From contig CATQJL010000001.1 in assembly GCA_958299035.1 (NCBI GenBank), positions 32,289,554 to 32,353,553 of the forward strand: DNA of 64,000 nucleotides, in the 5' to 3' direction. Shown one piece after another: positions 9,068 to 19,878 of the stretch; positions within the stretch are counted from its first letter, which is position 1, and every line of letters begins with the position of its first letter. A model generated the notes under the pieces. That model saw nothing but the letters and a program-made list of their open reading frames with translations, ran no database searches and was not told the origin of the DNA. This DNA comes from Cylicocyclus nassatus. Its lineage: Eukaryota > Nematoda > Chromadorea > Rhabditida > Strongylidae. The translations under genes were made by a program, and so were the position numbers.

Positions 9068-9250
9068 AATCTTTTTGTGCGTAGCGGTTCCGCATTTGCG
9101 CGGAAGAATGATGCTCGAAAATCGCTGGCGCAGTATAACTAATTGATGTTTAAAGGTCGTGCAGTTGCTGAGGTGACGAAAAGTCCATATCCATGCTCAT
9201 CATAGGAAAAGTAAAGCTCAAGGTGTCTGTACTACATGATGTAGTAGCCG

Positions 9251-9332
9251 GCAGCGATGTCCGAGTGGTTAAGGAGATTGACTCGAAATCAATTGGGCTC
9301 TGCCCGCGCAGGTTCGAATCCTGCTCGCTGCG
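9251..9332 (+). tRNA. tRNA-Ser(CGA)
   Basis: Behind S1b. Reference body. Confidence 0.95.
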
Positions 9333-9516
9333 AATCTTTTTGTGCGTAGCGGTTCCGCATTTGCGCGGAAGAATGATGCTCGAAAATCGCTGGCGCAGTA
9401 TAACTAATTGATGTTTGAAGGTCGTGCAGTTGTTGAGGTGACGAAAAGTCCATATCCATGCTCATCATAGGAAAAGTAAAGCTCAAAGACTGTCTGTATA
9501 CATGATGTAGTAGCCG

Positions 9517-9598
9517 GCAGCGATGTCCGAGTGGTTAAGGAGATTGACTCGAAATCAATTGGGCTCTGCCCGCGCAGGTTCGAATCCTGCTCGCTGCG
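9517..9598 (+). tRNA. tRNA-Ser(CGA)
   Basis: Behind S1. Reference body. Confidence 0.95.
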
Positions 9599-9712
9599 AA
9601 TCTTTTGTCTAAAGACATCGTGCCCTTCTTAGCGCACATTCTTAGGTAACTTTGTCGAAACACTTTATAGGCAGAAATTCAAAGCTCTGGAACCACTAAC
9701 AATCACCAGCTG

Positions 9713-9794
9713 GCAGCGATGTCCGAGTGGTTAAGGAGATTGACTAGAAATCAATTGGGCTCTGCCCGCGCAGGTCCGAATCGTGCTCGCTGCG
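9713..9794 (+). tRNA. tRNA-Ser(AGA), C55 G71
   Basis: Behind S2. G71 breaks a T-stem pair in addition to C55. Confidence 0.7.
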
Positions 9795-9977
9795 AATCTT
9801 TTTGTCCGTAGCGGTTCCGCATTTGCGCGGAAGAATGATGCTCGAAAATCGCTGGCGCAGTATAGCTAATTGATGTTTAAAGGTCGTGCAGTTGTTGAGG
9901 TGACGAAAAGTCCATATCCATGCTCATCATAGGAAAAGTAAAGCTCAAAGACTGTCTGTATACATGATGTGTAGCCG

Positions 9978-10059
9978 GCAGCGATGTCCGAGTGGTTAAG
10001 GAGATTGACTCGAAATCAATTGGGCTCTGCCCGCGCAGGTTCGAATCCTGCTCGCTGCG
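9978..10059 (+). tRNA. tRNA-Ser(CGA)
   Basis: Behind S1 shortened by one A (GATGTGTAG). Reference body. Confidence 0.95.
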
Positions 10060-10173
10060 AATCTTTTGTCTAAAGACATCGTGCCCTTCTTAGCGCACAT
10101 TCTTGGGTGACTTTGTCGAAACACTTTATAGGCAGAAATTTAAAGCTCTGGAACCACTAACGATCACCAGCTG

Positions 10174-10255
10174 GCAGCGATGTCCGAGTGGTTAAGGAGA
10201 TTGACTAGAAATCAATTGGGCTCTGCCCGCGCAGGTCCGAATCCTGCTCGCTGCG
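10174..10255 (+). tRNA. tRNA-Ser(AGA), C55
   Basis: Behind S2. C55. Confidence 0.8.
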
Positions 10256-10439
10256 AATCTTTTTGTGCGTAGCGGTTGCGCATTTGCGCGGAAGAATGAT
10301 GCTCGAAAATCGCTGGCGCAGTATAACTAATTGGTGTTTAAAGGTCGTGCAGTTGTTGAGGTGACGAAAAGTCCATATCCATGCTCATCATAGGAAAAGT
10401 AAAGCTCAAAGACTGTCTGTACACATGATGTAGTAGCCG

Positions 10440-10521
10440 GCAGCGATGTCCGAGTGGTTAAGGAGATTGACTCGAAATCAATTGGGCTCTGCCCGCGCAG
10501 GTTCGAATCCTGCTCGCTGCG
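10440..10521 (+). tRNA. tRNA-Ser(CGA)
   Basis: Behind S1. Reference body. Confidence 0.95.
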
Positions 10522-10635
10522 AATCTTTTGTCTAGAGACATCGTGCCCTTCTTAGCGCACATTCTTGGGTAACTTTGTCGAAACACTTTATAGGCAGAAA
10601 TTCAAAGCTCTGGAACCACTAACGATCACCAGCTG

Positions 10636-10717
10636 GCAGCGATGTCCGAGTGGTTAAGGAGATTGACTAGAAATCAATTGGGCTCTGCCCGCGCAGGTTC
10701 GAATCCTGCTCGCTGCG
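10636..10717 (+). tRNA. tRNA-Ser(AGA)
   Basis: Behind S2. Reference body. Confidence 0.95.
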
Positions 10718-10900
10718 AATCTTTTTGTGCGTAGCGGTTCCGCATTTGCGCGGAAGAATGATGCTCGAAAATCGCTGGCGCAGTATAACTAATTGATGTT
10801 TAAAGGTCGTGCAGTTGTTGAGGTGACGAAAAGTCCATATCCATGCTCATCATAGGAAAAGTAAAGCTCAAGGTGTCTGTACTACATGATGTAGTAGCCG

Positions 10901-10982
10901 GCAGCGATGTCCGAGTGGTTAAGGAGATTGACTAGAAATCAATTGGGCTCTGCCCGCGCAGGTTCGAATCCTGCTCGCTGCG
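10901..10982 (+). tRNA. tRNA-Ser(AGA)
   Basis: Behind S1b, a recombinant spacer/anticodon pair. Reference body. Confidence 0.95.
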
Positions 10983-11165
10983 AATCTTTTTGTGCGTAGC
11001 GGTTCCGCATTTGCGCGGAAGAATGATGCTCGAAAATCGCTGGCGCAGTATAACTAATTGATGTTTAAAGGTCGTGCAGTTGTTGAGGTGACGAAAAGTC
11101 CATATCCATGCTCATCATAGGAAAAGTAAAGCTCAAGGTGTCTGTACTACATGATGTAGTAGCCG

Positions 11166-11247
11166 GCAGCGATGTCAGAGTGGTTAAGGAGATTGACTCG
11201 AAATCAATTGGGCTCTGCCCGCGCAGGTTCGAATCCTGCTCGCTGCG
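11166..11247 (+). tRNA. tRNA-Ser(CGA), A12
   Basis: Behind S1b. A12 breaks the inner D-stem pair. Confidence 0.85.
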
Positions 11248-11361
11248 AATCTTTTGTCTAAAGACATCGTGCCCTTCTTAGCGCACATTCTTAGGTAACT
11301 TTGTCGAAACACTTTATAGGCAGAAATTCAAAGCTCTGGAACCACTAACGATCACCAGCTG

Positions 11362-11438
11362 GCAGTCCGAGTGGTTAAGGAGATTGACTAGAAATCAATT
11401 GGGCTCTGCCCGCGCAGGTCCGAATCGTGCTCGCTGCG
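11362..11438 (+). pseudogene. tRNA-Ser(AGA), 5-bp deletion
   Basis: Behind S2. Bases CGATG (index 5-9) are missing, removing the inner acceptor strand and the start of the A box. It also has C55 and G71. The acceptor stem cannot form fully. Confidence 0.85.
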
Positions 11439-11622
11439 AATCTTTTTGTCCGTAGCGGTTCCGCATTTGCGCGGAAGAATGATGCTCGAAAATCGCTGGC
11501 GCAGTATAGCTAATTGATGTTTAAAGGTCGTGCAGTTGTTGAGGTGACGAAAAGTCCATATCCATGCTCATCATAGGAAAAGTAAAGCTCAAAGACTGTC
11601 TGTACACATGATGTAGTAGCCG

Positions 11623-11704
11623 GCAGCGATGTCCGAGTGGTTAAGGAGATTGACTCGAAATCAATTGGGCTCTGCCCGCGCAGGTCCGAATCCTGCTCGC
11701 TGCG
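11623..11704 (+). tRNA. tRNA-Ser(CGA), C55
   Basis: Behind S1. C55 is rare in CGA genes (only here and at 13268). Confidence 0.8.
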
Positions 11705-11818
11705 ATTCTTTTGTCTAGAGACATCGTGCCCTTCTTAGCGCACATTCTTGGGTAACTTTGTCGAAACACTTTATAGGCAGAAATTCAAAGCTCTGGAACC
11801 ACTAACGATCACCAGCTG

Positions 11819-11900
11819 GCAGCGATGTCCGAGTGGTTAAGGAGATTGACTAGAAATCAATTGGGCTCTGCCCGCGCAGGTCCGAATCCTGCTCGCTGCG
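11819..11900 (+). tRNA. tRNA-Ser(AGA), C55
   Basis: Behind S2. C55. Confidence 0.8.
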
Positions 11901-12084
11901 AATCTTTTTGTGCGTAGCGGTTGCGCATTTGCGCGGAAGAATGATGCTCGAAAATCGCTGGCGCAGTATAACTAATTGGTGTTTAAAGGTCGTGCAGTTG
12001 TTGAGGTGACGAAAAGTCCATATCCATGCTCATCATAGGAAAAGTAAAGCTCAAAGACTGTCTGTACACATGATGTAGTAGCCG

Positions 12085-12166
12085 GCAGCGATGTCCGAGT
12101 GGTTAAGGAGATTGACTCGAAATCAATTGGGCTCTGCCCGCGCAGGTTCGAATCCTGCTCGCTGCG
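12085..12166 (+). tRNA. tRNA-Ser(CGA)
   Basis: Behind S1. Reference body. Confidence 0.95.
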
Positions 12167-12280
12167 AATCTTTTGTCTAGAGACATCGTGCCCTTCTTAG
12201 CGCACATTCTTGGGTAACTTTGTCGAAACACTTTATAGGCAGAAATTCAAAGCTCTGGAACCACTAACGATCACCAGCTG

Positions 12281-12362
12281 GCAGCGATGTCCGAGTGGTT
12301 AAGGAGATTGACTAGAAATCAATTGGGCTCTGCCCGCGCAGGTTCGAATCCTGCTCGCTGCG
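12281..12362 (+). tRNA. tRNA-Ser(AGA)
   Basis: Behind S2. Reference body. Confidence 0.95.
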
Positions 12363-12545
12363 AATCTTTTTGTGCGTAGCGGTTCCGCATTTGCGCGGAA
12401 GAATGATGCTCGAAAATCGCTGGCGCAGTATAACTAATTGATGTTTAAAGGTCGTGCAGTTGTTGAGGTGACGAAAAGTCCATATCCATGCTCATCATAG
12501 GAAAAGTAAAGCTCAAGGTGTCTGTACTACATGATGTAGTAGCCG

Positions 12546-12627
12546 GCAGCGATGTCCGAGTGGTTAAGGAGATTGACTAGAAATCAATTGGGCTCTGCCC
12601 GCGCAGGTTCGAATCCTGCTCGCTGCG
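12546..12627 (+). tRNA. tRNA-Ser(AGA)
   Basis: Behind S1b (recombinant pair). Reference body. Confidence 0.95.
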
Positions 12628-12810
12628 AATCTTTTTGTGCGTAGCGGTTCCGCATTTGCGCGGAAGAATGATGCTCGAAAATCGCTGGCGCAGTATAACT
12701 AATTGATGTTTAAAGGTCGTGCAGTTGTTGAGGTGACGAAAAGTCCATATCCATGCTCATCATAGGAAAAGTAAAGCTCAAGGTGTCTGTACTACATGAT
12801 GTAGTAGCCG

Positions 12811-12892
12811 GCAGCGATGTCAGAGTGGTTAAGGAGATTGACTCGAAATCAATTGGGCTCTGCCCGCGCAGGTTCGAATCCTGCTCGCTGCG
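12811..12892 (+). tRNA. tRNA-Ser(CGA), A12
   Basis: Behind S1b. A12. Confidence 0.85.
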
Positions 12893-13006
12893 AATCTTTT
12901 GTCTAAAGACATCGTGCCCTTCTTAGCGCACATTCTTAGGTAACTTTGTCGAAACACTTTATAGGCAGAAATTCAAAGCTCTGGAACCACTAACGATCAC
13001 CAGCTG

Positions 13007-13083
13007 GCAGTCCGAGTGGTTAAGGAGATTGACTAGAAATCAATTGGGCTCTGCCCGCGCAGGTCCGAATCGTGCTCGCTGCG
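13007..13083 (+). pseudogene. tRNA-Ser(AGA), 5-bp deletion
   Basis: Behind S2. Same deletion, C55 and G71 as 11362. Confidence 0.85.
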
Positions 13084-13267
13084 AATCTTTTTGTCCGTAG
13101 CGGTTCCGCATTTGCGCGGAAGAATGATGCTCGAAAATCGCTGGCGCAGTATAGCTAATTGATGTTTAAAGGTCGTGCAGTTGTTGAGGTGACGAAAAGT
13201 CCATATCCATGCTCATCATAGGAAAAGTAAAGCTCAAAGACTGTCTGTATACATGATGTAGTAGCCG

Positions 13268-13349
13268 GCAGCGATGTCCGAGTGGTTAAGGAGATTGACT
13301 CGAAATCAATTGGGCTCTGCCCGCGCAGGTCCGAATCCTGCTCGCTGCG
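13268..13349 (+). tRNA. tRNA-Ser(CGA), C55
   Basis: Behind S1. C55. Followed by S1 where the sister copy at 11623 has S2, so one unit was lost. Confidence 0.8.
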
Positions 13350-13533
13350 AATCTTTTTGTGCGTAGCGGTTGCGCATTTGCGCGGAAGAATGATGCTCGA
13401 AAATCGCTGGCGCAGTATAACTAATTGGTGTTTAAAGGTCGTGCAGTTGTTGAGGTGACGAAAAGTCCATATCCATGCTCATCATAGGAAAAGTAAAGCT
13501 CAAAGACTGTCTGTACACATGATGTAGTAGCCG

Positions 13534-13615
13534 GCAGCGATGTCCGAGTGGTTAAGGAGATTGACTCGAAATCAACTGGGCTCTGCCCGCGCAGGTTCGA
13601 ATCCTGCTCGCTGCG
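13534..13615 (+). tRNA. tRNA-Ser(CGA), C43
   Basis: Behind S1. C43 opens the outer anticodon-stem pair. Confidence 0.9.
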
Positions 13616-13729
13616 AATCTTTTGTCTAGAGACATCGTGCCCTTCTTAGCGCACATTCTTGGGTAACTTTGTCGAAACACTTTATAGGCAGAAATTCAAA
13701 GCTCTGGAACCACTAACGATCACCAGCTG

Positions 13730-13811
13730 GCAGCGATGTCCGAGTGGTTAAGGAGATTGACTAGAAATCAATTGGGCTCTGCCCGCGCAGGTTCGAATCC
13801 TGCTCGCTGCG
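13730..13811 (+). tRNA. tRNA-Ser(AGA)
   Basis: Behind S2. Reference body. Confidence 0.95.
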
Positions 13812-13994
13812 AATCTTTTTGTGCGTAGCGGTTCCGCATTTGCGCGGAAGAATGATGCTCGAAAATCGCTGGCGCAGTATAACTAATTGATGTTTAAAGG
13901 TCGTGCAGTTGTTGAGGTGACGAAAAGTCCATATCCATGCTCATCATAGGAAAAGTAAAGCTCAAGGTGTCTGTACTACATGATGTAGTAGCCG

Positions 13995-14076
13995 GCAGCG
14001 ATGTCCGAGTGGTTAAGGAGATTGACTAGAAATCAATTGGGCTCTGCCCGCGCAGGTTCGAATCCTGCTCGCTGCG
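13995..14076 (+). tRNA. tRNA-Ser(AGA)
   Basis: Behind S1b (recombinant pair). Reference body. Confidence 0.95.
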
Positions 14077-14259
14077 AATCTTTTTGTGCGTAGCGGTTCC
14101 GCATTTGCGCGGAAGAATGATGCTCGAAAATCGCTGGCGCAGTATAACTAATTGATGTTTAAAGGTCGTGCAGTTGTTGAGGTGACGAAAAGTCCATATC
14201 CATGCTCATCATAGGAAAAGTAAAGCTCAAGGTGTCTGTACTACATGATGTAGTAGCCG

Positions 14260-14341
14260 GCAGCGATGTCAGAGTGGTTAAGGAGATTGACTCGAAATCA
14301 ATTGGGCTCTGCCCGCGCAGGTTCGAATCCTGCTCGCTGCG
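14260..14341 (+). tRNA. tRNA-Ser(CGA), A12
   Basis: Behind S1b. A12. Confidence 0.85.
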
Positions 14342-14455
14342 AATCTTTTGTCTAAAGACATCGTGCCCTTCTTAGCGCACATTCTTAGGTAACTTTGTCG
14401 AAACACTTTATAGGCAGAAATTCAAAGCTCTGGAACCACTAACGATCACCAGCTG

Positions 14456-14532
14456 GCAGTCCGAGTGGTTAAGGAGATTGACTAGAAATCAATTGGGCTC
14501 TGCCCGCGCAGGTCCGAATCGTGCTCGCTGCG
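14456..14532 (+). pseudogene. tRNA-Ser(AGA), 5-bp deletion
   Basis: Behind S2. Same deletion, C55 and G71 as 11362. Confidence 0.85.
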
Positions 14533-14716
14533 AATCTTTTTGTGCGTAGCGGTTCCGCATTTGCGCGGAATAATGATGCTCGAAAATCGCTGGCGCAGTA
14601 TAACTAATTGATGTTTAAAGGTTGTGCAGTTGTTGAGGTGACGAAAAGTCCATATCCATGCTCATCATAGGAAAAGTAAAGCTCAAAGACTGTCTGTATA
14701 CATGATGTAGTAGCCG

Positions 14717-14798
14717 GCAGCGATGTCCGAGTGGTTAAGGAGATTGACTCGAAATCAATTGGGCTCTGCCCGCGCAGGTTCGAATCCTGCTCGCTGCG
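14717..14798 (+). tRNA. tRNA-Ser(CGA)
   Basis: Behind S1 (GGAATAATG allele). Reference body. Confidence 0.95.
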
Positions 14799-14912
14799 AA
14801 TCTTTTGTCTAAAGACATCGTGCCCTTCTTAGCGCACATTCTTAGGTAACTTTGTCGAAACACTTTATAGGCAGAAATTCAAAGCTCTGGAACCACTAAC
14901 GATCACCAGCTG

Positions 14913-14994
14913 GCAGCGATGTCCGAGTGGTTAAGGAGATTGACTAGAAATCAATTGGGCTCTGCCCGCGCAGGTCCGAATCCTGCTCGCTGCG
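14913..14994 (+). tRNA. tRNA-Ser(AGA), C55
   Basis: Behind S2. C55. Confidence 0.8.
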
Positions 14995-15177
14995 AATCTT
15001 TTTGTGCGTAGCGGTTCCGCACTTGCGCGGAAGAATGATGCTCGAAAATCGCTGGCGCAGTATAACTAATTGATGTTTAAAGGTCGTGCAGTTGTTGAGG
15101 TGACGAAAAGTCCATATCCATGCTCATCATAGGAAAAGTAAAGCTCAAGGTGTCTGTACTACATGATGTAGTAGCCG

Positions 15178-15259
15178 GCAGCGATGTCCGAGTGGTTAAG
15201 GAGATTGACTAGAAATCAATTGGGCTCTGCCCGCGCAGGTTCGAATCCTGCTCGCTGCG
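15178..15259 (+). tRNA. tRNA-Ser(AGA)
   Basis: Behind S1b (recombinant pair). Reference body. Confidence 0.95.
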
Positions 15260-15442
15260 AATCTTTTTGTGCGTAGCGGTTCCGCATTTGCGCGGAAGAA
15301 TGATGCTCGAAAATCGCTGGCGCAGTATAACTAATTGATGTTTAAAGGTCGTGCAGTTGTTGAGGTGACGAAAAGTCCATATCCATGCTCATCATAGGAA
15401 AAGTAAAGCTCAAGGTGTCTGTACTACATGATGTAGTAGCCG

Positions 15443-15524
15443 GCAGCGATGTCAGAGTGGTTAAGGAGATTGACTCGAAATCAATTGGGCTCTGCCCGCG
15501 CAGGTTCGAATCCTGCTCGCTGCG
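15443..15524 (+). tRNA. tRNA-Ser(CGA), A12
   Basis: Behind S1b. A12. Confidence 0.85.
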
Positions 15525-15638
15525 AATCTTTTGTCTAAAGACATCGTGCCCTTCTTAGCGCACATTCTTAGGTAACTTTGTCGAAACACTTTATAGGCAG
15601 AAATTCAAAGCTCTGGAACCACTAACGATCACCAGCTG

Positions 15639-15715
15639 GCAGTCCGAGTGGTTAAGGAGATTGACTAGAAATCAATTGGGCTCTGCCCGCGCAGGTCCGA
15701 ATCGTGCTCGCTGCG
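15639..15715 (+). pseudogene. tRNA-Ser(AGA), 5-bp deletion
   Basis: Behind S2. Same deletion, C55 and G71 as 11362. Confidence 0.85.
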
Positions 15716-15899
15716 AATCTTTTTGTGCGTAGCGGTTCCGCATTTGCGCGGAATAATGATGCTCGAAAATCGCTGGCGCAGTATAACTAATTGATGTTTA
15801 AAGGTTGTGCAGTTGTTGAGGTGACGAAAAGTCCATATCCATGCTCATCATAGGAAAAGTAAAGCTCAAAGACTGTCTGTATACATGATGTAGTAGCCG

Positions 15900-15981
15900 G
15901 CAGCGATGTCCGAGTGGTTAAGAAGATTGACTCGAAATCAATTGGGCTCTGCCCGCGCAGGTTCGAATCCTGCTCGCTGCG
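15900..15981 (+). tRNA. tRNA-Ser(CGA), A24
   Basis: Behind S1. A24 breaks a D-stem pair. Confidence 0.88.
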
Positions 15982-16095
15982 AATCTTTTGTCTAAAGACA
16001 TCGTGCCCTTCTTAGCGCACATTCTTAGGTAACTTTGTCGAAACACTTTATAGGCAGAAATTCAAAGCTCTGGAACCACTAACGATCACCAGCTG

Positions 16096-16177
16096 GCAGC
16101 GATGTCCGAGTGGTTAAGGAGATTGACTAGAAATCAATTGGGCTCTGCCCGCGCAGGTCCGAATCCTGCTCGCTGCG
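16096..16177 (+). tRNA. tRNA-Ser(AGA), C55
   Basis: Behind S2. C55. Confidence 0.8.
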
Positions 16178-16361
16178 AATCTTTTTGTGCGTAGCGGTTC
16201 CGCATTTCCGCGGAAGAATGATGCTCGAAAATCGCTGGCGCAGTATAACTAATTGATGTTTAAAGGTCGTGCAGTTGTTGAGGTGACGAAAAGTCCATAT
16301 CCATGCTCATCATAGGAAAAGTAAAGCTCAAAGACTGTCTGTACACATGATGTAGTAGCCG

Positions 16362-16443
16362 GCAGCGATGTCCGAGTGGTTAAGGAGATTGACTCGAAAT
16401 CAATTGGGCTCTGCACGCGCAGGTTCGAATCCTGCTCGCTGCG
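16362..16443 (+). tRNA. tRNA-Ser(CGA), variable-arm change
   Basis: Behind S1. GCACGC replaces GCCCGC and breaks one variable-stem pair. Confidence 0.88.
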
Positions 16444-16626
16444 AATCTTTTTGTGCGTAGCGGTTCCGCATTTGCGCGGAAGAATGATGCTCGAAAATCG
16501 CTGGCGCAGTATAACTAATTGATGTTTAAAGGTCGTGCAGTTGTTGAGGTGACGAAAAGTCCATATCCATGCTAATCATAGGAAAAGTAAAGCTCAAGGT
16601 GTCTGTACTACATGATGTAGTAGCCG

Positions 16627-16708
16627 GCAGCGATGTCCGAGTGGTTAAGGAGATTGACTCGAAATCAATTGGGCTCTGCCCGCGCAGGTTCGAATCCTGC
16701 TCGCTGCG
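16627..16708 (+). tRNA. tRNA-Ser(CGA)
   Basis: Behind S1b (GCTAATC allele). Reference body. Confidence 0.95.
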
Positions 16709-16892
16709 AATCTTTTTGTGCGTAGCGGTTCCGCATTTGCGCGGAAGAATGATGCTCGAAAATCGCTGGCGCAGTATAACTAATTGATGTTTAAAGGTCG
16801 TGCAGTTGTTGAGGTGACGAAAAGTCCATATCCATGCTCATCATAGGAAAAGTAAAGCTCAAAGACTGTCTGTATACATGATGTAGTAGCCG

Positions 16893-16974
16893 GCAGCGAT
16901 GTCCGAGTGGTTAAGGAGATTGACTCGAAATCAATTGGGCTCTGCCCGCGCGGGTTCGAATCCTGCTCGCTGCG
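16893..16974 (+). tRNA. tRNA-Ser(CGA), G60
   Basis: Behind S1. G60 makes a T-stem G-U pair. Confidence 0.92.
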
Positions 16975-17158
16975 AATCTTTTTGTGCGTAGCGGTTCCGC
17001 ATTTGCGCGGAAGAATGATGCTCGAAAATCGCTGGCGCAGTATAACTAATTGATGTTTAAAGGTCGTGCAGTTGTTGAGGTGACGAAAAGTCCATATCCA
17101 TGCTCATCATAGGAAAAGTAAAGCTCAAAGACTGTCTGTATACATGATGTAGTAGCCG

Positions 17159-17240
17159 GCAGCGATGTCCGAGTGGTTAAGGAGATTGACTCGAAATCAA
17201 TTGGGCTCTGCCCGCGCAGGTTCGAATCCTGCTCGCTGCG
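17159..17240 (+). tRNA. tRNA-Ser(CGA)
   Basis: Behind S1. Reference body. Confidence 0.95.
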
Positions 17241-17354
17241 AATCTTTTGTCTAAAGACATCGTGCCCTTCTTAGCGCACATTCTTAGGTAACTTTGTCGA
17301 AACACTTTATAGGCAGAAATTCAAAGCTCTGGAACCACTAACGATCACCAGCTG

Positions 17355-17436
17355 GCAGCGATGTCCGAGTGGTTAAGGAGATTGACTAGAAATCAATTGG
17401 GCTCTGCCCGCGCAGGTCCGAATCCTGCTCGCTGCG
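17355..17436 (+). tRNA. tRNA-Ser(AGA), C55
   Basis: Behind S2. C55. Confidence 0.8.
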
Positions 17437-17619
17437 AATCTTTTTGTGCGTAGCGGTTCCGCATTTGCGCGGAAGAATGATGCTCGAAAATCGCTGGCGC
17501 AGTATAACTAATTGATGTTTAAAGGTCGTGCAGTTGTTGAGGTGACGAAAAGTCCATATCCATGCTCATCATAGGAAAAGTAAAGCTCAAGGTGTCTGTA
17601 CTACATGATGTAGTAGCCG

Positions 17620-17701
17620 GCAGCGATGTCCGAGTGGTTAAGGAGATTGACTAGAAATCAATTGGGCTCTGCCCGCGCAGGTTCGAATCCTGCTCGCTGC
17701 G
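17620..17701 (+). tRNA. tRNA-Ser(AGA)
   Basis: Behind S1b (recombinant pair). Reference body. Confidence 0.95.
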
Positions 17702-17884
17702 AATCTTTTTGTGCGTAGCGGTTCCGCATTTGCGCGGAAGAATGATGCTCGAAAATCGCTGGCGCAGTATAACTAATTGATGTTTAAAGGTCGTGCAGTT
17801 GTTGAGGTGACGAAAAGTCCATATCCATGCTCATCATAGGAAAAGTAAAGCTCAAGGTGTCTGTACTACATGATGTAGTAGCCG

Positions 17885-17966
17885 GCAGCGATGTCAGAGT
17901 GGTTAAGGAGATTGACTCGAAATCAATTGGGCTCTGCCCGCGCAGGTTCGAATCCTGCTCGCTGCG
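17885..17966 (+). tRNA. tRNA-Ser(CGA), A12
   Basis: Behind S1b. A12. Confidence 0.85.
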
Positions 17967-18080
17967 AATCTTTTGTCTAAAGACATCGTGCCCTTCTTAG
18001 CGCACATTCTTAGGTAACTTTGTCGAAACACTTTATAGGCAGAAATTCAAAGCTCTGGAACCACTAACGATCACCAGCTG

Positions 18081-18157
18081 GCAGTCCGAGTGGTTAAGGA
18101 GATTGACTAGAAATCAATTGGGCTCTGCCCGCGCAGGTCCGAGTCGTGCTCGCTGCG
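18081..18157 (+). pseudogene. tRNA-Ser(AGA), 5-bp deletion
   Basis: Behind S2. Same deletion, C55 and G71 as 11362, plus an extra A to G in the T loop (CCGAGTC). Confidence 0.85.
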
Positions 18158-18341
18158 AATCTTTTTGTGCGTAGCGGTTCCGCATTTGCGCGGAATAATG
18201 ATGCTCGAAAATCGCTGGCGCAGTATAACTAATTGATGTTTAAAGGTTGTGCAGTTGTTGAGGTGACGAAAAGTCCATATCCATGCTCATCATAGGAAAA
18301 GTAAAGCTCAAAGACTGTCTGTATACATGATGTAGTAGCCG

Positions 18342-18423
18342 GCAGCGATGTCCGAGTGGTTAAGGAGATTGACTCGAAATCAATTGGGCTCTGCCCGCGC
18401 AGGTTCGAATCCTGCTCGCTGCG
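18342..18423 (+). tRNA. tRNA-Ser(CGA)
   Basis: Behind S1. Reference body. Confidence 0.95.
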
Positions 18424-18537
18424 AATCTTTTGTCTAAAGACATCGTGCCCTTCTTAGCGCACATTCTTAGGTAACTTTGTCGAAACACTTTATAGGCAGA
18501 AATTCAAAGCTCTGGAACCACTAACGATCACCAGCTG

Positions 18538-18619
18538 GCAGCGATGTCCGAGTGGTTAAGGAGATTGACTAGAAATCAATTGGGCTCTGCCCGCGCAGGT
18601 CCGAATCCTGCTCGCTGCG
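18538..18619 (+). tRNA. tRNA-Ser(AGA), C55
   Basis: Behind S2. C55. Confidence 0.8.
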
Positions 18620-18803
18620 AATCTTTTTGTGCGTAGCGGTTCCGCATTTCCGCGGAAGAATGATGCTCGAAAATCGCTGGCGCAGTATAACTAATTGATG
18701 TTTAAAGGTCGTGCAGTTGTTGAGGTGACGAAAAGTCCATATCCATGCTCATCATAGGAAAAGTAAAGCTCAAAGACTGTCTGTACACATGATGTAGTAG
18801 CCG

Positions 18804-18885
18804 GCAGCGATGTCCGAGTGGTTAAGGAGATTGACTCGAAATCAATTGGGCTCTGCACGCGCAGGTTCGAATCCTGCTCGCTGCG
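18804..18885 (+). tRNA. tRNA-Ser(CGA), variable-arm change
   Basis: Behind S1. GCACGC as at 16362. Confidence 0.88.
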
Positions 18886-19068
18886 AATCTTTTTGTGCGT
18901 AGCGGTTCCGCATTTGCGCGGAAGAATGATGCTCGAAAATCGCTGGCGCAGTATAACTAATTGATGTTTAAAGGTCGTGCAGTTGTTGAGGTGACGAAAA
19001 GTCCATATCCATGCTAATCATAGGAAAAGTAAAGCTCAAGGTGTCTGTACTACATGATGTAGTAGCCG

Positions 19069-19150
19069 GCAGCGATGTCCGAGTGGTTAAGGAGATTGAC
19101 TCGAAATCAATTGGGCTCTGCCCGCGCAGGTTCGAATCCTGCTCGCTGCG
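19069..19150 (+). tRNA. tRNA-Ser(CGA)
   Basis: Behind S1b. Reference body. Confidence 0.95.
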
Positions 19151-19334
19151 AATCTTTTTGTGCGTAGCGGTTCCGCATTTGCGCGGAAGAATGATGCTCG
19201 AAAATCGCTGGCGCAGTATAACTAATTGATGTTTAAAGGTCGTGCAGTTGTTGAGGTGACGAAAAGTCCATATCCATGCTCATCATAGGAAAAGTAAAGC
19301 TCAAAGACTGTCTGTATACATGATGTAGTAGCCG

Positions 19335-19416
19335 GCAGCGATGTCCGAGTGGTTAAGGAGATTGACTCGAAATCAATTGGGCTCTGCCCGCGCGGGTTCG
19401 AATCCTGCTCGCTGCG
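19335..19416 (+). tRNA. tRNA-Ser(CGA), G60
   Basis: Behind S1. G60. Confidence 0.92.
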
Positions 19417-19530
19417 AATCTTTTGTCTAAAGACATCGTGCCCTTCTTAGCGCACATTCTTAGGTAACTTTGTCGAAACACTTTATAGGCAGAAATTCAA
19501 AGCTCTGGAACCACTAACAATCACCAGCAG

Positions 19531-19612
19531 GCAGCGATGTCCGAGTGGTTAAGGAGATTGACTAGAAACCAATTGGGCTCTGCCCGCGCAGGTCCGAATC
19601 GTGCTCGCTGCG
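19531..19612 (+). tRNA. tRNA-Ser(AGA), C39 C55 G71
   Basis: Behind S2. C39 opens the anticodon-loop closing pair; C55 and G71 weaken the T arm. Confidence 0.65.
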
Positions 19613-19796
19613 AATCTTTTTGTGCGTAGCGGTTCCGCATTTGCGCGGAAGAATGATGCTCGAAAATCGCTGGCGCAGTATAACTAATTGATGTTTAAAG
19701 GTCGTGCAGTTGTTGAGGCGACGAAAAGTCCATATCCATGCTCATCATAGGAAAAGTAAAGCTCAAAGACTGCCTGTACACATGATGTAGTAGCCG

Positions 19797-19878
19797 GCAG
19801 CGATGTCCGAGTGGTTAAGGAGATTGACTCGAAATCAATTGGGCTCTGCCCGCGCAGGTTCGAATCCTGCTCGCTGCG
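19797..19878 (+). tRNA. tRNA-Ser(CGA)
   Basis: Behind S1. Reference body. Confidence 0.95.

Larger units (their letters stand above)
10174..14716 (+). repeat. 1645-bp higher-order repeat
   Basis: tRNAs at 10174-11623 recur at 11819-13268, offset 1645 bp. A third copy (13268-14716) lacks one S2-AGA unit and is 1449 bp. Each contains S1b-AGA, A12 CGA and a 5-bp-deleted AGA copy. Confidence 0.88.
14913..19530 (+). repeat. 2442-bp higher-order repeat pair
   Basis: tRNAs 14913, 15178, 15443, 15639, 15900, 16096, 16362, 16627 and 16893 recur 2442 bp later with matching alleles, including the 5-bp deletion and the GCACGC variable-arm change. A shorter 1183-bp repeat (14456/15639) is nested within. 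Confidence 0.85.

Noticed and set aside
9289..9486. 65-codon open frame on - strand
   Set aside because: It is antisense to a tRNA and spacer and is open only because of one private change (TTTGAAGG for TTTAAAGG) in this S1 copy.
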